DNA of 64,000 bases from CAZPRW01 sp964577805 (GCA_964577805.1 CAZOAG010000002.1:1-64000), one strand, 5' to 3'. Shown: positions 10,039-20,215, numbered from the stretch's first letter. Numbers and translations are program-made. The notes: generated by a model from the letters alone, not told the origin.

Positions 10039-11214
10039 ATGTTCATTGGTAAATTAGAACGATATTATGAATATTTCAGCCGGCGGAAAGCCGGCTGGTT
10101 TATTTTATGCAGTGTACTTACATTAATAGCATGTGGACTGGTAACACTATCTAGTGCGAGCTTATCATTTATAAAATCTAATAATTATTTTCTTAAACAG
10201 CTAGCATGGTGCGCCATTGGAATACCGTTTTTTCTTTGCGGAAGTTTAATGGACCTACAATGTTTTAAACGGCATAGTGGAAAAATTTTATTTATATTAT
10301 CTATTGGGCTGATTTTAGTATTAATCCCAGGTATTGGTAGATTGGTCAATGGATCCCGTCGATGGATAAGTATTGGCAGTATGAATATTCAGGTATCAGA
10401 GTTTGCTAAGATTGCATTGATTGGATGGGTTGCGATGTATTGCGAACGTACACATGAATATATGCATACTTTCCGATATGGATTTTTTACACCATTGAGC
10501 ATCGCCGGAATTGTATGTATAATAATATTATTAGAACCGGATTATGGCACCGCCATTCTTATGGGAGCAGTAACTTTTACTGTTCTAGTATTGGCTGGTA
10601 GTCGTCTATTGTATATGTCATGCGCAATGGGATTAGGTGGTTGTCTGATCTCGATATTGATATATTTAAACCCTACACGCATGCGCCGCATTGTTGCATT
10701 CCTGGATGTTGAAAATAACAAATTGGGCGGTGCATATCAATTGTGGCAAGGGATGTTAGGGTTTGTATCCGGTGGTTTATTTGGAAAAGGACTTGGAGAA
10801 GGTCGTCAACAAATAGTATATCTTCCAGAATCTCATACTGATTTTATTTTTCCTATTTTTAGTGAGGAACTTGGCAGTATCGCTGCTATTATAATTTTAT
10901 GTATATATTTTACACTGTTCATCAGTATCATGATAGCATCAAAAAATTTAATCAATAAATTTTACAGATATTTATCATATGGCATTTCTCTGACATTAGC
11001 ATATCAAGTAGTGATCAATGTTGGTGTCGTTACAGGATTGTTGCCAACAAAAGGGATGGTATTGCCATTTATGAGCTATGGTGGGTCGAACCTTGTATTA
11101 TTATTATTTATGGTAGGATTGGTATTGAATACATTAGTTTCTGATGTCGAAAATCAACCAACAGAAGATGGTAAATCCCCATCCCGAAAAATGAGAGAAT
11201 ATTGTATGAAATAA
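10039..11214 (+). CDS. ftsW: Septal SEDS glycosyltransferase FtsW
   Basis: Lipid II polymerase of the divisome, 391 aa, with about ten hydrophobic helices. SEDS hallmarks are visible: NGSRRWISIGSMNIQVSEFAK, the long loop with GKGLGEGRQQIVYLPESHTDFIF, and FMSYGGSNL near the end. It is called FtsW rather than RodA because of its cluster context and the NGSRRWI segment; a second SEDS protein at 58.4 kb is the RodA. It ends the cluster and faces the secretin gene tail-to-tail, 29 bases away. Confidence 0.93.
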   Translation: MFIGKLERYYEYFSRRKAGWFILCSVLTLIACGLVTLSSASLSFIKSNNYFLKQLAWCAIGIPFFLCGSLMDLQCFKRHSGKILFILSIGLILVLIPGIGRLVNGSRRWISIGSMNIQVSEFAKIALIGWVAMYCERTHEYMHTFRYGFFTPLSIAGIVCIIILLEPDYGTAILMGAVTFTVLVLAGSRLLYMSCAMGLGGCLISILIYLNPTRMRRIVAFLDVENNKLGGAYQLWQGMLGFVSGGLFGKGLGEGRQQIVYLPESHTDFIFPIFSEELGSIAAIIILCIYFTLFISIMIASKNLINKFYRYLSYGISLTLAYQVVINVGVVTGLLPTKGMVLPFMSYGGSNLVLLLFMVGLVLNTLVSDVENQPTEDGKSPSRKMREYCMK

Positions 11215-11243
11215 TTCTTATACAATATTTGTTAAAATATTTT

Positions 11244-13340
11244 TCATTTTTTAATATCGTTAATATTTTGTGCAGATTTTTGTACCAATGGTTCTCCAGT
11301 TGGAGAAATAGTATGTGCTGTCACAAAAATCAATAAATTCCGTTTTTGCGTAGTTTCACTTTTTGATTTGAACAACTTTCCCAATAATGGCAGACTTCCC
11401 AATATCGGCACTTTGTCATGGATTTCTTTTACCTCTTCACGGGTCAAACCGCCCATTACTACTGTAGCACCATCACAAATATTTACTTCTGTATGAATCT
11501 CTCGTGTTGAAAAAATTGGTTGATAAAACCCTGATGGTACTGTCACTGTTGTCCCAGAAGAAACAGCAACATTAACACCACCATATTCTACAAACCCTTC
11601 AAATTCTGTCACCTTCGGTTCTAACTGCAAACTGATTGTTTTATCAACTTCTACTGTCGGGGTCACACTCATTTCAACACCAATATTCCGCATAGTAAAA
11701 TTTTGTGGTGTGCCAGATGTTATTGTAACACCAGCAGAACTTGAAGATGTCCCGAATGATGATCCTGCACCGACTTCAGAATGTGTATCTCCATAATGTT
11801 GTGGATATCGTAATTCCATTGCTACTGTAATATCTGCTGTTTTCCCAGATAATACTGTTAATTTCGGTGCGCTCATCAGGTCAGTCCCTGTATGCTGTTC
11901 TAATGCTTGTATTAATACATTGCATTGTACACTGTTCAATACTCCTGTAAAATTTGATAATGGGATGGAATCTACCCCTAGATTCAATTGTCCTGGAATA
12001 TTTGGTGAATTGTTCGTGACAGTGATTGGAACTGCTCCTGCACTGACAATTTTACCATCACCACTAGAAAAATTATTCGATGCAAATGCTTGTGATAATG
12101 TCCTCAAATTATCATGCGCAACACCATCTGATGTCTTCCCAGTGGTAAAAAATGATTTACTGACATCACGATTGGAAATATTCCATCGAAGGCCCAATTC
12201 TTCCAATACTCCTTGTTGTACTTCTAAAAATTTTGTTTCTATTTCAACCTGCTGTACTTCAGTATATTTTTGCAAAATTCGTCCAATTTTTTCTAGATTT
12301 TTATGTGTCGTCGTGACGATTATTTGAGCACCATCGAATGCCAATGAATTCATTGTGGTGTTTGAAAAATCTATCCCTGCACGATGAAAAAATTCTTTTA
12401 TAGCGCATTCATCATCAATGATAGTATTATGATTATCGTTATATGACATATCATGATGGTTTATTGTTTGAACACCAGTCAATCTGATTAATGTCGCACG
12501 TGATATTGGAAAAAATTCTGTCTCGACAATATCTTCCGCCCGGCTTTTATGATAAAATATTACGGCATCATGTGTTATATCAAATTGCAGATTGGCAGAT
12601 TGTGATATTAATTCAATAACACGATATAATGATAAACCTTTTAAATTTAATGAAACATCATGTGCTGCTTTATCAGCACCAGCATCCAATAATATAAAAT
12701 TTATACATTGTGAAGTCCCACTGCCTGAGGTTTGATATTGTTCTGCATAATTCGACAATGTATCAATAACATTCGACAATGGAGCATTAGAAAATTGAAT
12801 ATGTGGGATGATGATATTATGAATTTTTTGAGATAGTGGATTATTATATAATGTTCTTGTATGAATTTTTTCATCATTTGGTGGAACTGTCGGTAATGAC
12901 CATTGCGCATCAACATCATTTAATAAATCATCCCGTGTACCATCACGGACATCTTGTTCATCATGCGGAAAGATTAATGGTGATGAAATATATTTTGCTG
13001 GTAATACATCAGGCATACCATCGATCGGATCATCTTCTCGACAAGAATTTTCTTCAGTTGTTATCGAATTTTCAACATCCTTATTATTACATTTTTCATG
13101 TTTATTAGCAACTTCTTCATAATTGATTACACGTCCATCATCAGAAAGATTAATATTCTCATTATATTCACTAATAACACCTGATATTGTTTGATTATGA
13201 TGTTTTGTCGTATGATGCCTGCCTGCTGTTCGATTATCACATACATGATGCATCAATTGATAAATATCATCGCAATATCCATAATGGTATATAAATAATG
13301 ATATTACAAATACCCCGATCGATCTAATTCCCACCCTCAC
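11244..13340 (-). CDS. Type IV pilus/type II-like outer-membrane secretin
   Basis: A 698-aa secretin, the outer-membrane channel of a type IV pilus or type II system. It has a signal peptide, a low-complexity His/Asn/Asp-rich stretch to about residue 190, N-domains (VSLNLKGLSLYRVIELISQSA; IIVTTTHKNLEKIGRIL), and a C-terminal secretin domain with VPILGSLPLLGKLF followed by NLLIFVTAHTI. It resembles the Amuc_1098-type pilus secretins of Verrucomicrobiota. It is clearly different from the T3SS secretin at 33.9 kb. The probable partners, prepilin and ATPase, are at 47 and 55 kb. Confidence 0.85.
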   Translation of the reverse strand: MRVGIRSIGVFVISLFIYHYGYCDDIYQLMHHVCDNRTAGRHHTTKHHNQTISGVISEYNENINLSDDGRVINYEEVANKHEKCNNKDVENSITTEENSCREDDPIDGMPDVLPAKYISSPLIFPHDEQDVRDGTRDDLLNDVDAQWSLPTVPPNDEKIHTRTLYNNPLSQKIHNIIIPHIQFSNAPLSNVIDTLSNYAEQYQTSGSGTSQCINFILLDAGADKAAHDVSLNLKGLSLYRVIELISQSANLQFDITHDAVIFYHKSRAEDIVETEFFPISRATLIRLTGVQTINHHDMSYNDNHNTIIDDECAIKEFFHRAGIDFSNTTMNSLAFDGAQIIVTTTHKNLEKIGRILQKYTEVQQVEIETKFLEVQQGVLEELGLRWNISNRDVSKSFFTTGKTSDGVAHDNLRTLSQAFASNNFSSGDGKIVSAGAVPITVTNNSPNIPGQLNLGVDSIPLSNFTGVLNSVQCNVLIQALEQHTGTDLMSAPKLTVLSGKTADITVAMELRYPQHYGDTHSEVGAGSSFGTSSSSAGVTITSGTPQNFTMRNIGVEMSVTPTVEVDKTISLQLEPKVTEFEGFVEYGGVNVAVSSGTTVTVPSGFYQPIFSTREIHTEVNICDGATVVMGGLTREEVKEIHDKVPILGSLPLLGKLFKSKSETTQKRNLLIFVTAHTISPTGEPLVQKSAQNINDIKK

Positions 13341-13437
13341 GATACCCTGATGGTAATAAAATCCCTCGTATGGGCCAAGTCATTTTATTCAAGAAATTCT
13401 TGAAAATCCTAATCAATGATGCTAAAAAAATCATTTA

Positions 13438-14004
13438 ATGAATATATTAGTGATATCATCACAATTATTAGGTGATAATGTTGACATGTCCAACCAAGCG
13501 TTGATCGATGATATTCACGAAATTTATTTAAATGGGCAATTCGATAGGATGGTAATATTACATCATTCTGTCATTGATGTTGATGCCATATTCCCATTTG
13601 CTCGATGCCTTACAAAAATTATCGACGATAATGATAATATCATCGATAAAATGATATCATTTTTAACAACATTGACAAATACATTACCTCCCAAATATTT
13701 GTTTACAATATTGTGTAAATCCGACATTCAAGCACAGGAAATCATAAAATCTAGCAAGAAATCTGTACCAATATGTTTTATGGAAGTAGATGATGCCATG
13801 CCAGACACTATCGATTTTAAATCATTTCCACAAGATGATCTATGGTCCACACCAGATTGTCATTATTTCCGATCACTCATGGCACAATATAAATATACAC
13901 CATATGAAACGACACCATCAACGAGAAAAATAAACAAATTTTATCGGGTGAATATTCATTGCATTAGGAAACCATCCGACAATACGATTTCTCACCAAAT
14001 ATGA
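13438..14004 (+). CDS. Hypothetical protein, no recognised family
   Basis: A possible 188-aa soluble protein with hydrophobic beta-like stretches at the start (MNILVISSQLL, RMVILHHSVI). The last 28 codons overlap the 3' end of the convergent peptide-binding protein gene. Base use resembles the genes around it and the opposite strand of its first 480 bases holds no long frame. No signal peptide or motif is seen. It may be a real gene or a remnant that reads into its neighbour. Confidence 0.45.
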   Translation: MNILVISSQLLGDNVDMSNQALIDDIHEIYLNGQFDRMVILHHSVIDVDAIFPFARCLTKIIDDNDNIIDKMISFLTTLTNTLPPKYLFTILCKSDIQAQEIIKSSKKSVPICFMEVDDAMPDTIDFKSFPQDDLWSTPDCHYFRSLMAQYKYTPYETTPSTRKINKFYRVNIHCIRKPSDNTISHQI

Positions 14005-15519
14005 ATTGGAATCAAAAAATAATGGAATAACTGGCAGTTCTTGCGCTAAATATGCTTCTGCTTCTTTTATAAGACATTGCCGTGTATATCCGCTATCAAC
14101 ATGTCGTATTTTCTTTATACGGCTGTCGTATGAAATATCACTCCATTTTCCAAAATTTTTTATATGTTTGCTAGTAAACATATTTAACATTAATGTTGGA
14201 TCATCGTATTGTGGCCGTAACTTTACCTTAGCAATGTCGAACAACATCCTTTTCCGACATGATGCAAATACGGATAATTCTCGATAATCGACAGTGACAT
14301 TTATTCCTAATTTTTCCCAATCTTTTCGAATTTCTTCTAAAACGATAGAGTCACGATCAGATTCTGACACATTACACAATATTGATATTGGTGGAACAGG
14401 GTGTTTTTCATCATATCCTGCTTCCAATAATAATTGTTCTGCCTCCTGAAAATTAGAATAAAACAAAGGTTTTACAGCATACTTTTTCTTTTTACATGGA
14501 ATAACACGTCGTGCACATAATTCAGGATGTTTTCCTGCAACATCTAAAATTTTATCACGATCAATTGCAAGAGATAGTGCATGTCGTAATTTTTTATTCT
14601 GGAAAACAGGATTTTCCATATTGAATACTAAAACAAATGAATCCAATGACTGTGATATCATTAATTCATTATTGTCAGAACAATCACCGATGATCCCTGG
14701 GTTATCATAATAAACTTCTGCTATATCGATATTACGTTCTGCAAATGATTTCTCGATGTATACTTGGTTGTTCTCTGACAAAAACATGACAGATTGTAAC
14801 ATGACATTATCTGCATCCCAATATTGTTGATTCTTTCTTAGCAATAAACATGTCCCTGGTATTCTTTCAGAAAATACAAATGGGCCATTCGAAATAATTC
14901 TCAATTTTGCGGCACTTTGACCACCATATGTTTGATTATATTGTTTAAATGATGCAACTACTGTATCGTTCAATGGAGACCAACACGGATGCATTAATAT
15001 TGTTAAAAAATGTGGTGTGGGCTCTTCTAATGTAATTCGTAATGTTCGCGAATCAATCGCTGTAATTCCGACCTTTGAAAAATCTCGTATTTCACGATTA
15101 AAGAATGCACGTGCATTTTTTAATGGGAAAAATAATTCTGCGAATGGGCACATGAATTTTGATGATAATGCCCGTCGTGCAGAATATACAAAATCTTCTG
15201 CCGTTACTGGTTTCCCATTTGACCATACTGCAGTATCACGGATAAAAAATTCATATGTTTTTTTATCAGATGATACTGTCCATCGTTCTGCCACTGCAGG
15301 AGTTGGTTTCAGAGTTTCAGGATCAGGAATAATTAACCCTTCAAACGCTGATTGTATGATTTTATAATCACTGCTGTCACAAACTTTTTGTGGATCAGAA
15401 TACGCCAATTCATTGATAGAACATATTCGAAGGTCCTTTGACGGTACTGGTTTTTCTTGCTGACATGCAGACAACAACCCACACATCAACATAACCACTG
15501 CCAAACGTATGACTTTCAT
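13918..15519 (-). CDS. oppA: Oligopeptide ABC transporter substrate-binding lipoprotein
   Basis: Family 5 solute-binding protein (OppA/DppA type), 533 aa, exported and lipid-anchored: the signal ends in LLSAC with C19 lipidated. The family signature AERWTVSSDKKTYEFFIRDTAVWSNGKPVTAEDFVYSARRAL-type segment lies at about 75-120, and the mid-protein ALSLAIDRDKIL is also typical. It would capture peptides, possibly host-derived. No OppB/C/D/F gene is adjacent, so its permease must be encoded elsewhere or it serves another role. OppA, DppA or a murein-peptide binder (MppA) cannot be told apart here. Confidence 0.88.
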   Translation of the reverse strand: MKVIRLAVVMLMCGLLSACQQEKPVPSKDLRICSINELAYSDPQKVCDSSDYKIIQSAFEGLIIPDPETLKPTPAVAERWTVSSDKKTYEFFIRDTAVWSNGKPVTAEDFVYSARRALSSKFMCPFAELFFPLKNARAFFNREIRDFSKVGITAIDSRTLRITLEEPTPHFLTILMHPCWSPLNDTVVASFKQYNQTYGGQSAAKLRIISNGPFVFSERIPGTCLLLRKNQQYWDADNVMLQSVMFLSENNQVYIEKSFAERNIDIAEVYYDNPGIIGDCSDNNELMISQSLDSFVLVFNMENPVFQNKKLRHALSLAIDRDKILDVAGKHPELCARRVIPCKKKKYAVKPLFYSNFQEAEQLLLEAGYDEKHPVPPISILCNVSESDRDSIVLEEIRKDWEKLGINVTVDYRELSVFASCRKRMLFDIAKVKLRPQYDDPTLMLNMFTSKHIKNFGKWSDISYDSRIKKIRHVDSGYTRQCLIKEAEAYLAQELPVIPLFFDSNSYLVRNRIVGWFPNAMNIHPIKFVYFSR

Positions 15520-15544
15520 ATATTATCCAGGATATATAATGAGA

Positions 15545-16870
15545 TTAAGCAATACGTTCTACAATTAATTCATTGAGGACCGGTCGCTTCGGGGCCAATC
15601 GATATGCATCACGGAAATATTCCAATGCTGGCTCTAAATTCGACTCATCATTATAATGTATCATGATCAATGGTTCTCCCTGTTTGATCTGCATACCAAC
15701 TTTCATAATTCCAGAAACACCAACAGTATGGTCGATTGTACCATCTTTTCTAGTCGCTAATATTTTTACACCACGTGCGATCATACCAGCATTTACTGTA
15801 TGAATATAACCACGTTTTTGTGCTGATAATTTTCTAGAATATTTTGCTTTTGGATATTGTTCTGGATGGTCGATATATGTAGTATCGCCACCCTGAGCTG
15901 CTATCATTTCTTTAAACTTTTCCAATGCTGACCCATCTGACAACTTTTTAATGATCATTTGTTTTGCTGATAATGTTGAACCAGCTACTCCTGCCAATCG
16001 AATGATTTCCATCCCGATTCTTAGGATGAGATCCTGCATTTCGGGATCACCATTGCCTTTTAATAATTCTATCGTTTCTTCGATCTCTAGCCATGTACCA
16101 ACAGTCTGGCCCAACGGTTGATTTGCATCTGTGACCACAGCAATACATTTTTTATTCAAACTACGTGCAACACGAGTAATCATACGACCGAGCTGTTTGG
16201 CCTGTTCCATGTCCTTAATGAATGATCCATTTCCCCATTTGACATCAACGACAACACCATCAGCACCGGAAGACAACTTACTGCCCAAAATACTTCCTGT
16301 CATCAATGGCACACTCGGGACAGTACCTGTTGTTTTTCTAATACCTTCTAAAATGACATCTGCAGGGACAATATTTTCTGGTTGTTCATAATAACAACAT
16401 CCGACCTTTTTTAATTGTGTCTTAAACTTTTTAGCATCAAATTTATATTCAAAGCCAGGTATTGATGACATTTTTTCTAGATCAGAAATCACTAATCCCG
16501 CACAACTATCGACTAATGTTGGAACAGCAATACCACAAACAGCTGCTATAGCAGGCAACACAAACGCTGATTTATCACCAACACCACCGGTAGAACAACG
16601 ATCAATCTTCGGCCATGAAATACCACCACAATCAATGATATCTCCTGATAACATCAATTCTTCGGTCCATGTTGATGCTTCCTGAATCGTCATGTTCTGA
16701 AAATATATCGCCATCAAAAATGCCGACAATTGATAATCTGGGATGCTCTTGGTAATGATAGCATTGGTGATATCACGAATTTCGTTATCAGTAAGTTCTT
16801 CACCAGATACCTTTTTTTCGATCAATGCTCCAAATCGTCTTGTCAAATCATGGTTGTTAGTATCTTTCAT
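15545..16870 (-). CDS. deoA: Divergent thymidine/pyrimidine-nucleoside phosphorylase
   Basis: Nucleoside phosphorylase II family, normally splitting thymidine with phosphate into thymine and deoxyribose 1-phosphate. The fold is recognisable along all 441 aa (STGGVGDKSAFVLP, IPGFEYKFD, GADGVVVDVKWGNGSF, and a C-terminal RGYIHTVNAGMIARG domain). Against the E. coli enzyme, however, the catalytic His before STGGVGDK is Cys, the SGRGLGHTGGTLDKLE signature is replaced by an unrelated stretch, and the first of the paired lysines after SIL is Ser; the substrate Arg and Ser appear kept. Function may have shifted. The start was chosen for the upstream GAGAGGGG six bases from ATG; an ATG 54 bases earlier lacks this. 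Confidence 0.8.
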   Translation of the reverse strand: MKDTNNHDLTRRFGALIEKKVSGEELTDNEIRDITNAIITKSIPDYQLSAFLMAIYFQNMTIQEASTWTEELMLSGDIIDCGGISWPKIDRCSTGGVGDKSAFVLPAIAAVCGIAVPTLVDSCAGLVISDLEKMSSIPGFEYKFDAKKFKTQLKKVGCCYYEQPENIVPADVILEGIRKTTGTVPSVPLMTGSILGSKLSSGADGVVVDVKWGNGSFIKDMEQAKQLGRMITRVARSLNKKCIAVVTDANQPLGQTVGTWLEIEETIELLKGNGDPEMQDLILRIGMEIIRLAGVAGSTLSAKQMIIKKLSDGSALEKFKEMIAAQGGDTTYIDHPEQYPKAKYSRKLSAQKRGYIHTVNAGMIARGVKILATRKDGTIDHTVGVSGIMKVGMQIKQGEPLIMIHYNDESNLEPALEYFRDAYRLAPKRPVLNELIVERIA

Positions 16871-17319
16871 AATTCCCCTCTCTGGATTCTCGCACCCCCG
16901 CGACTCGCGGTTATGCAATTTCATCGAGAAATGTCAACTTATTATTTACTGGACATTAAATCAAATGCGATAAAACAAGGGCATCCTATACTTTATGTCT
17001 TTAAAACATAAAACATTTGCAACAACAGCTTTCACGAAATTTAAAATCATTACAATTCCAGCAGCGTAGTTTAACTGCCACAACGCTGGGAACATTATTT
17101 TTTTTAATTTATATAATCTTATATTAAAATAGAATCTTTACGTATCGTTTTAATGCTAAAAAGATGTTCATCATCTACACCATCAATAAGTCATTGATGA
17201 ATGCCAAGTTGGTTGTTAGACGACAACAATGCTCACGTTAAACGAGTTGAAAATGATCAACAATGTACAAATTCCTAACAGGCTATCATGATCAACTAGA
17301 TAGAACCTCTGACAGATGA
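16871..17319. other. Intergenic spacer
   Basis: AT-rich, A and C richer than T and G on the plus strand. It must hold the promoter of the thymidine phosphorylase gene. I see no RNA gene, repeat or supported coding sequence in it. Confidence 0.6.
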
Positions 17320-18348
17320 TTAAAATAATACAGTAGCATTTAATGATAATGCTGACATTACATGTGTTGGAACAACACCAGCATGTTTACAAAAGTCATG
17401 GATTAACACGCCATTAGAACGAATATTTTCCGGCATTTCCCCACCACTAATTCCGGTCATTACTAATATACCATCGATAGAACATCCGATTTCACGACTG
17501 GTATTAATAGCTCCCAAAATATCAGTATTTAAAGAATCTCCTATCATCGCAATACGAGAATTTTTCACATCATCGAATGTTGTGTTCAAAAGTTGTGCCA
17601 TCCGTTCCATGGCATATTTGTAGATTTGAGGATACGGCTTTCCAATATAGAATACCTCACCACCCATTTTTTCATATGTTTCACCAAGAAGTCCTTGTTT
17701 TACTGTTTTCATTGATACATATGATGTTGCATCGGGAGATGGTAACATTGCACATCTTGCATATTTATCTGGGTTAGCAATGACCAATGGTTTATTATAC
17801 TGTTTGAAAAGATTTAATACTGGAAAATATGGATCTATTGTTGTAGTTTCCCATTTACGAACATTATTATTCGTACGAGCAACATACAAATATTGTTTTA
17901 ATTCATCTGACATTGAATTCCGTTCATCATCAGAAAATTGAACATGAGAAATATAAATAAAATCAGCAGATCGAATATCGTCAACCTCTGTATAAGCACC
18001 ACCTGCAAACGGTGCATCATTCCGAGCACCCACCATGAAATACGTTTTGGGAGACTGACAGGATCGAAATGTTAATTTACTATTTTGAATAACATCTTGC
18101 AAAGCATCGCCTGAACTGACAAAATCAGAAAAGTGTATATTCTTTTTCAAATGTTCACCATCGTATTTGGAAATAATTTCATTCGATAAAAATGATGCGT
18201 TCGACAATATGACTACCTTTTTACCAGCAGTAATCAATGTAGATAATGCATGTAATGCTTCTGGATATGCCGCGATACCACTCCAAATAACACCATATAA
18301 ATCTACAAAAAATATATCATATTGATCGATAATATCTTCAAACACCAT
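17320..18348 (-). CDS. HAD-superfamily IIA hydrolase (NagD-like phosphatase)
   Basis: A 342-aa cytoplasmic sugar-phosphate or nucleotide phosphatase of HAD subfamily IIA. Motif I is FFVDLYGVIW with nucleophile D16; the usual second Asp is Tyr, as in the branch of this family that has DVWGV. Motif II is VILSNAS, and motifs III/IV include GKPYPQIYKYA and MIGDSLNTDILGA. The length exceeds NagD (about 250) because of a larger cap between about residues 85 and 210. The substrate cannot be assigned. The gene stands alone on the minus strand. Confidence 0.82.
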   Translation of the reverse strand: MVFEDIIDQYDIFFVDLYGVIWSGIAAYPEALHALSTLITAGKKVVILSNASFLSNEIISKYDGEHLKKNIHFSDFVSSGDALQDVIQNSKLTFRSCQSPKTYFMVGARNDAPFAGGAYTEVDDIRSADFIYISHVQFSDDERNSMSDELKQYLYVARTNNNVRKWETTTIDPYFPVLNLFKQYNKPLVIANPDKYARCAMLPSPDATSYVSMKTVKQGLLGETYEKMGGEVFYIGKPYPQIYKYAMERMAQLLNTTFDDVKNSRIAMIGDSLNTDILGAINTSREIGCSIDGILVMTGISGGEMPENIRSNGVLIHDFCKHAGVVPTHVMSALSLNATVLF

Positions 18349-18490
18349 ATGCTCACACTATGCACAATATTGATGCTGGTTGTCAAGTTTAACGCATCAT
18401 GGCAATTTCAATGCTGATCTAAAAATGGTATAAAATCTTCATTAGATAATAAATATTTCTACATAAAAATTCTATACGCCATGTGTGTAA

Positions 18491-18528
18491 TAAAAATGAG
18501 CATTACCTCATGATTTGATAATGCTCAT
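18491..18528 (-). terminator. Rho-independent terminator of the dnaK-groES-groEL unit
   Basis: A perfect 10-bp inverted repeat ATGAGCATTA/TAATGCTCAT with a 13-base loop lies 32 bases past the groEL stop. Read on the minus strand the stem is followed by TTTTATT. Confidence 0.85.
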
Positions 18529-18559
18529 AAAAACTATGGAATCTATTTTTAAGATGATA

Positions 18560-20194
18560 TTACATCATTCCACCCATGCCGCCCATGTCTGGCATTTGAC
18601 CATTGCATCCACAGTTGCATTTTTCTTCCGGTATATCAGAAATCATACATTCTGTCGTCAATAATAATCCAGCGATCGACCCTGCATTTTGTAAAGACGC
18701 ACGAGTGACTTTGGTTGGGTCAACTACACCAGCTTTCATAAGGTCTTCAAACTTACCAGTTGCAACATTATATCCATATGAACCATCATGTTTGAGTACT
18801 TCTTGAACAATAATTGATCCTTCAACACCAGCATTGGCACATAATTGACGTAATGGGGCTTCAATAGCACGACGAACGATAGAAACACCAATCGCTACAT
18901 CCCCTTCTGCTTGAATATTTTCGATCGCTTTATGTGTACGCAATAATGCTACACTACCACCTGCTGAAATTCCTTCTTCAACAGCAGCACGTGTGGCATG
19001 CAATGCATCATCAACACGATCTTTTTTCTCTTTCATTTCTGGCTCCGTAGCAGCACCAATACTAATTACAGCTACTCCACCAGCCAACTTTGCCAAACGT
19101 TCTTGAAGTTTTTCTTTATCATAATCTGATGTAGAATCTTCGATCTGTTTGCGTATCAATTTAATCCGTGCTTCAATGTCCTCAGTCTTGCCACTACCCT
19201 CAACAATAGTAGTAGTATCCTTATCTACAGAAACACGCTTCGCTTGTCCAAGATCATCCAATGTGATATTTTCCAGCTTAATACCAAGATCTTCAGAAAT
19301 GAATTTTCCGCCAGTAAGGATAGCGATATCTTCCATCATTGCTTTTCTGCGATCACCGAACCCTGGTGCCTTTACAGCACATATGTTCAATGTTCCACGC
19401 AATTTATTAACTACCAATGTTGCCAACGCTTCACCTTCGATGTCCTCAGCGATGATCATCAATGGTTTGCCAGACTGTGCAACTGCTTGTAATGTCGGCA
19501 ATAATTCATTCAAATTCGATATTTTCTTTTCAAATATCAAGACATAAGCATTCTGGAGCACACATTCCATGTCCTCTTTATTCGTTACAAAGTATGGGCT
19601 GAGGTATCCCTTGTCGAACTGCATACCTTCAACGACATCCAATGTTGTTTCCATTGTCTTGGCTTCCTCAACAGTGATTGTGCCATCTTTGCCAACACGC
19701 TTCATAGCATCAGCTATAATACCACCAATCTCAGCATCCCAATTGGCCGACACAGTAGCCACCTGACGAATTTCATCGCCTTCTACTTTTTTCGATGTCT
19801 TTTCCAACTCGGCAACTGCTACTTCTACTGCTTTATCAATTCCACGTTTTACGAAGACAGGATTTGCACCAGCAGCAATATTCTTCAACCCTTCACGATA
19901 TATTGCTTCTGCCAATATTGTTGCTGTTGTCGTACCATCTCCTGCAACATCAGATGTCTTAGATGCTACTTCCTTTACCATCTGAGCACCCATGTTCTCG
20001 AATGGATCTTTCAACTCTACTTCTTTTGCTACAGTTACACCATCCTTAGTGACAGAAGGTGCACCAAATTTTTTATCAATGATAACATTACGTCCTTTCG
20101 GCCCTAGTGTAATTTTAACAGCACTTGCCAATTGTGACACACCTGCCAATATTCTTTTACGTGCTTGTTCATCGAACATTAATTGCTTTGCCAT
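18560..20194 (-). CDS. groL: Chaperonin GroEL (Hsp60)
   Basis: Cytoplasmic 60-kDa chaperonin, 544 aa, forming the folding chamber with GroES. Conserved landmarks include the start AKQLMFDEQARKRIL, the ATP-site GPKGRNVIID and DGTTTATILAEAI, and VVEGMQFDKGYLSPYFVTN. The tail keeps the GGMGGMM repeat but is preceded by EEKCNCGCNG, a Cys-rich insertion not typical of GroEL. It is last in the dnaK-groES-groEL order. I found no CIRCE element upstream of the unit. Confidence 0.98.
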   Translation of the reverse strand: MAKQLMFDEQARKRILAGVSQLASAVKITLGPKGRNVIIDKKFGAPSVTKDGVTVAKEVELKDPFENMGAQMVKEVASKTSDVAGDGTTTATILAEAIYREGLKNIAAGANPVFVKRGIDKAVEVAVAELEKTSKKVEGDEIRQVATVSANWDAEIGGIIADAMKRVGKDGTITVEEAKTMETTLDVVEGMQFDKGYLSPYFVTNKEDMECVLQNAYVLIFEKKISNLNELLPTLQAVAQSGKPLMIIAEDIEGEALATLVVNKLRGTLNICAVKAPGFGDRRKAMMEDIAILTGGKFISEDLGIKLENITLDDLGQAKRVSVDKDTTTIVEGSGKTEDIEARIKLIRKQIEDSTSDYDKEKLQERLAKLAGGVAVISIGAATEPEMKEKKDRVDDALHATRAAVEEGISAGGSVALLRTHKAIENIQAEGDVAIGVSIVRRAIEAPLRQLCANAGVEGSIIVQEVLKHDGSYGYNVATGKFEDLMKAGVVDPTKVTRASLQNAGSIAGLLLTTECMISDIPEEKCNCGCNGQMPDMGGMGGMM

Positions 20195-20215
20195 AACTTT
20201 ATTTTCCCTTTCGTT

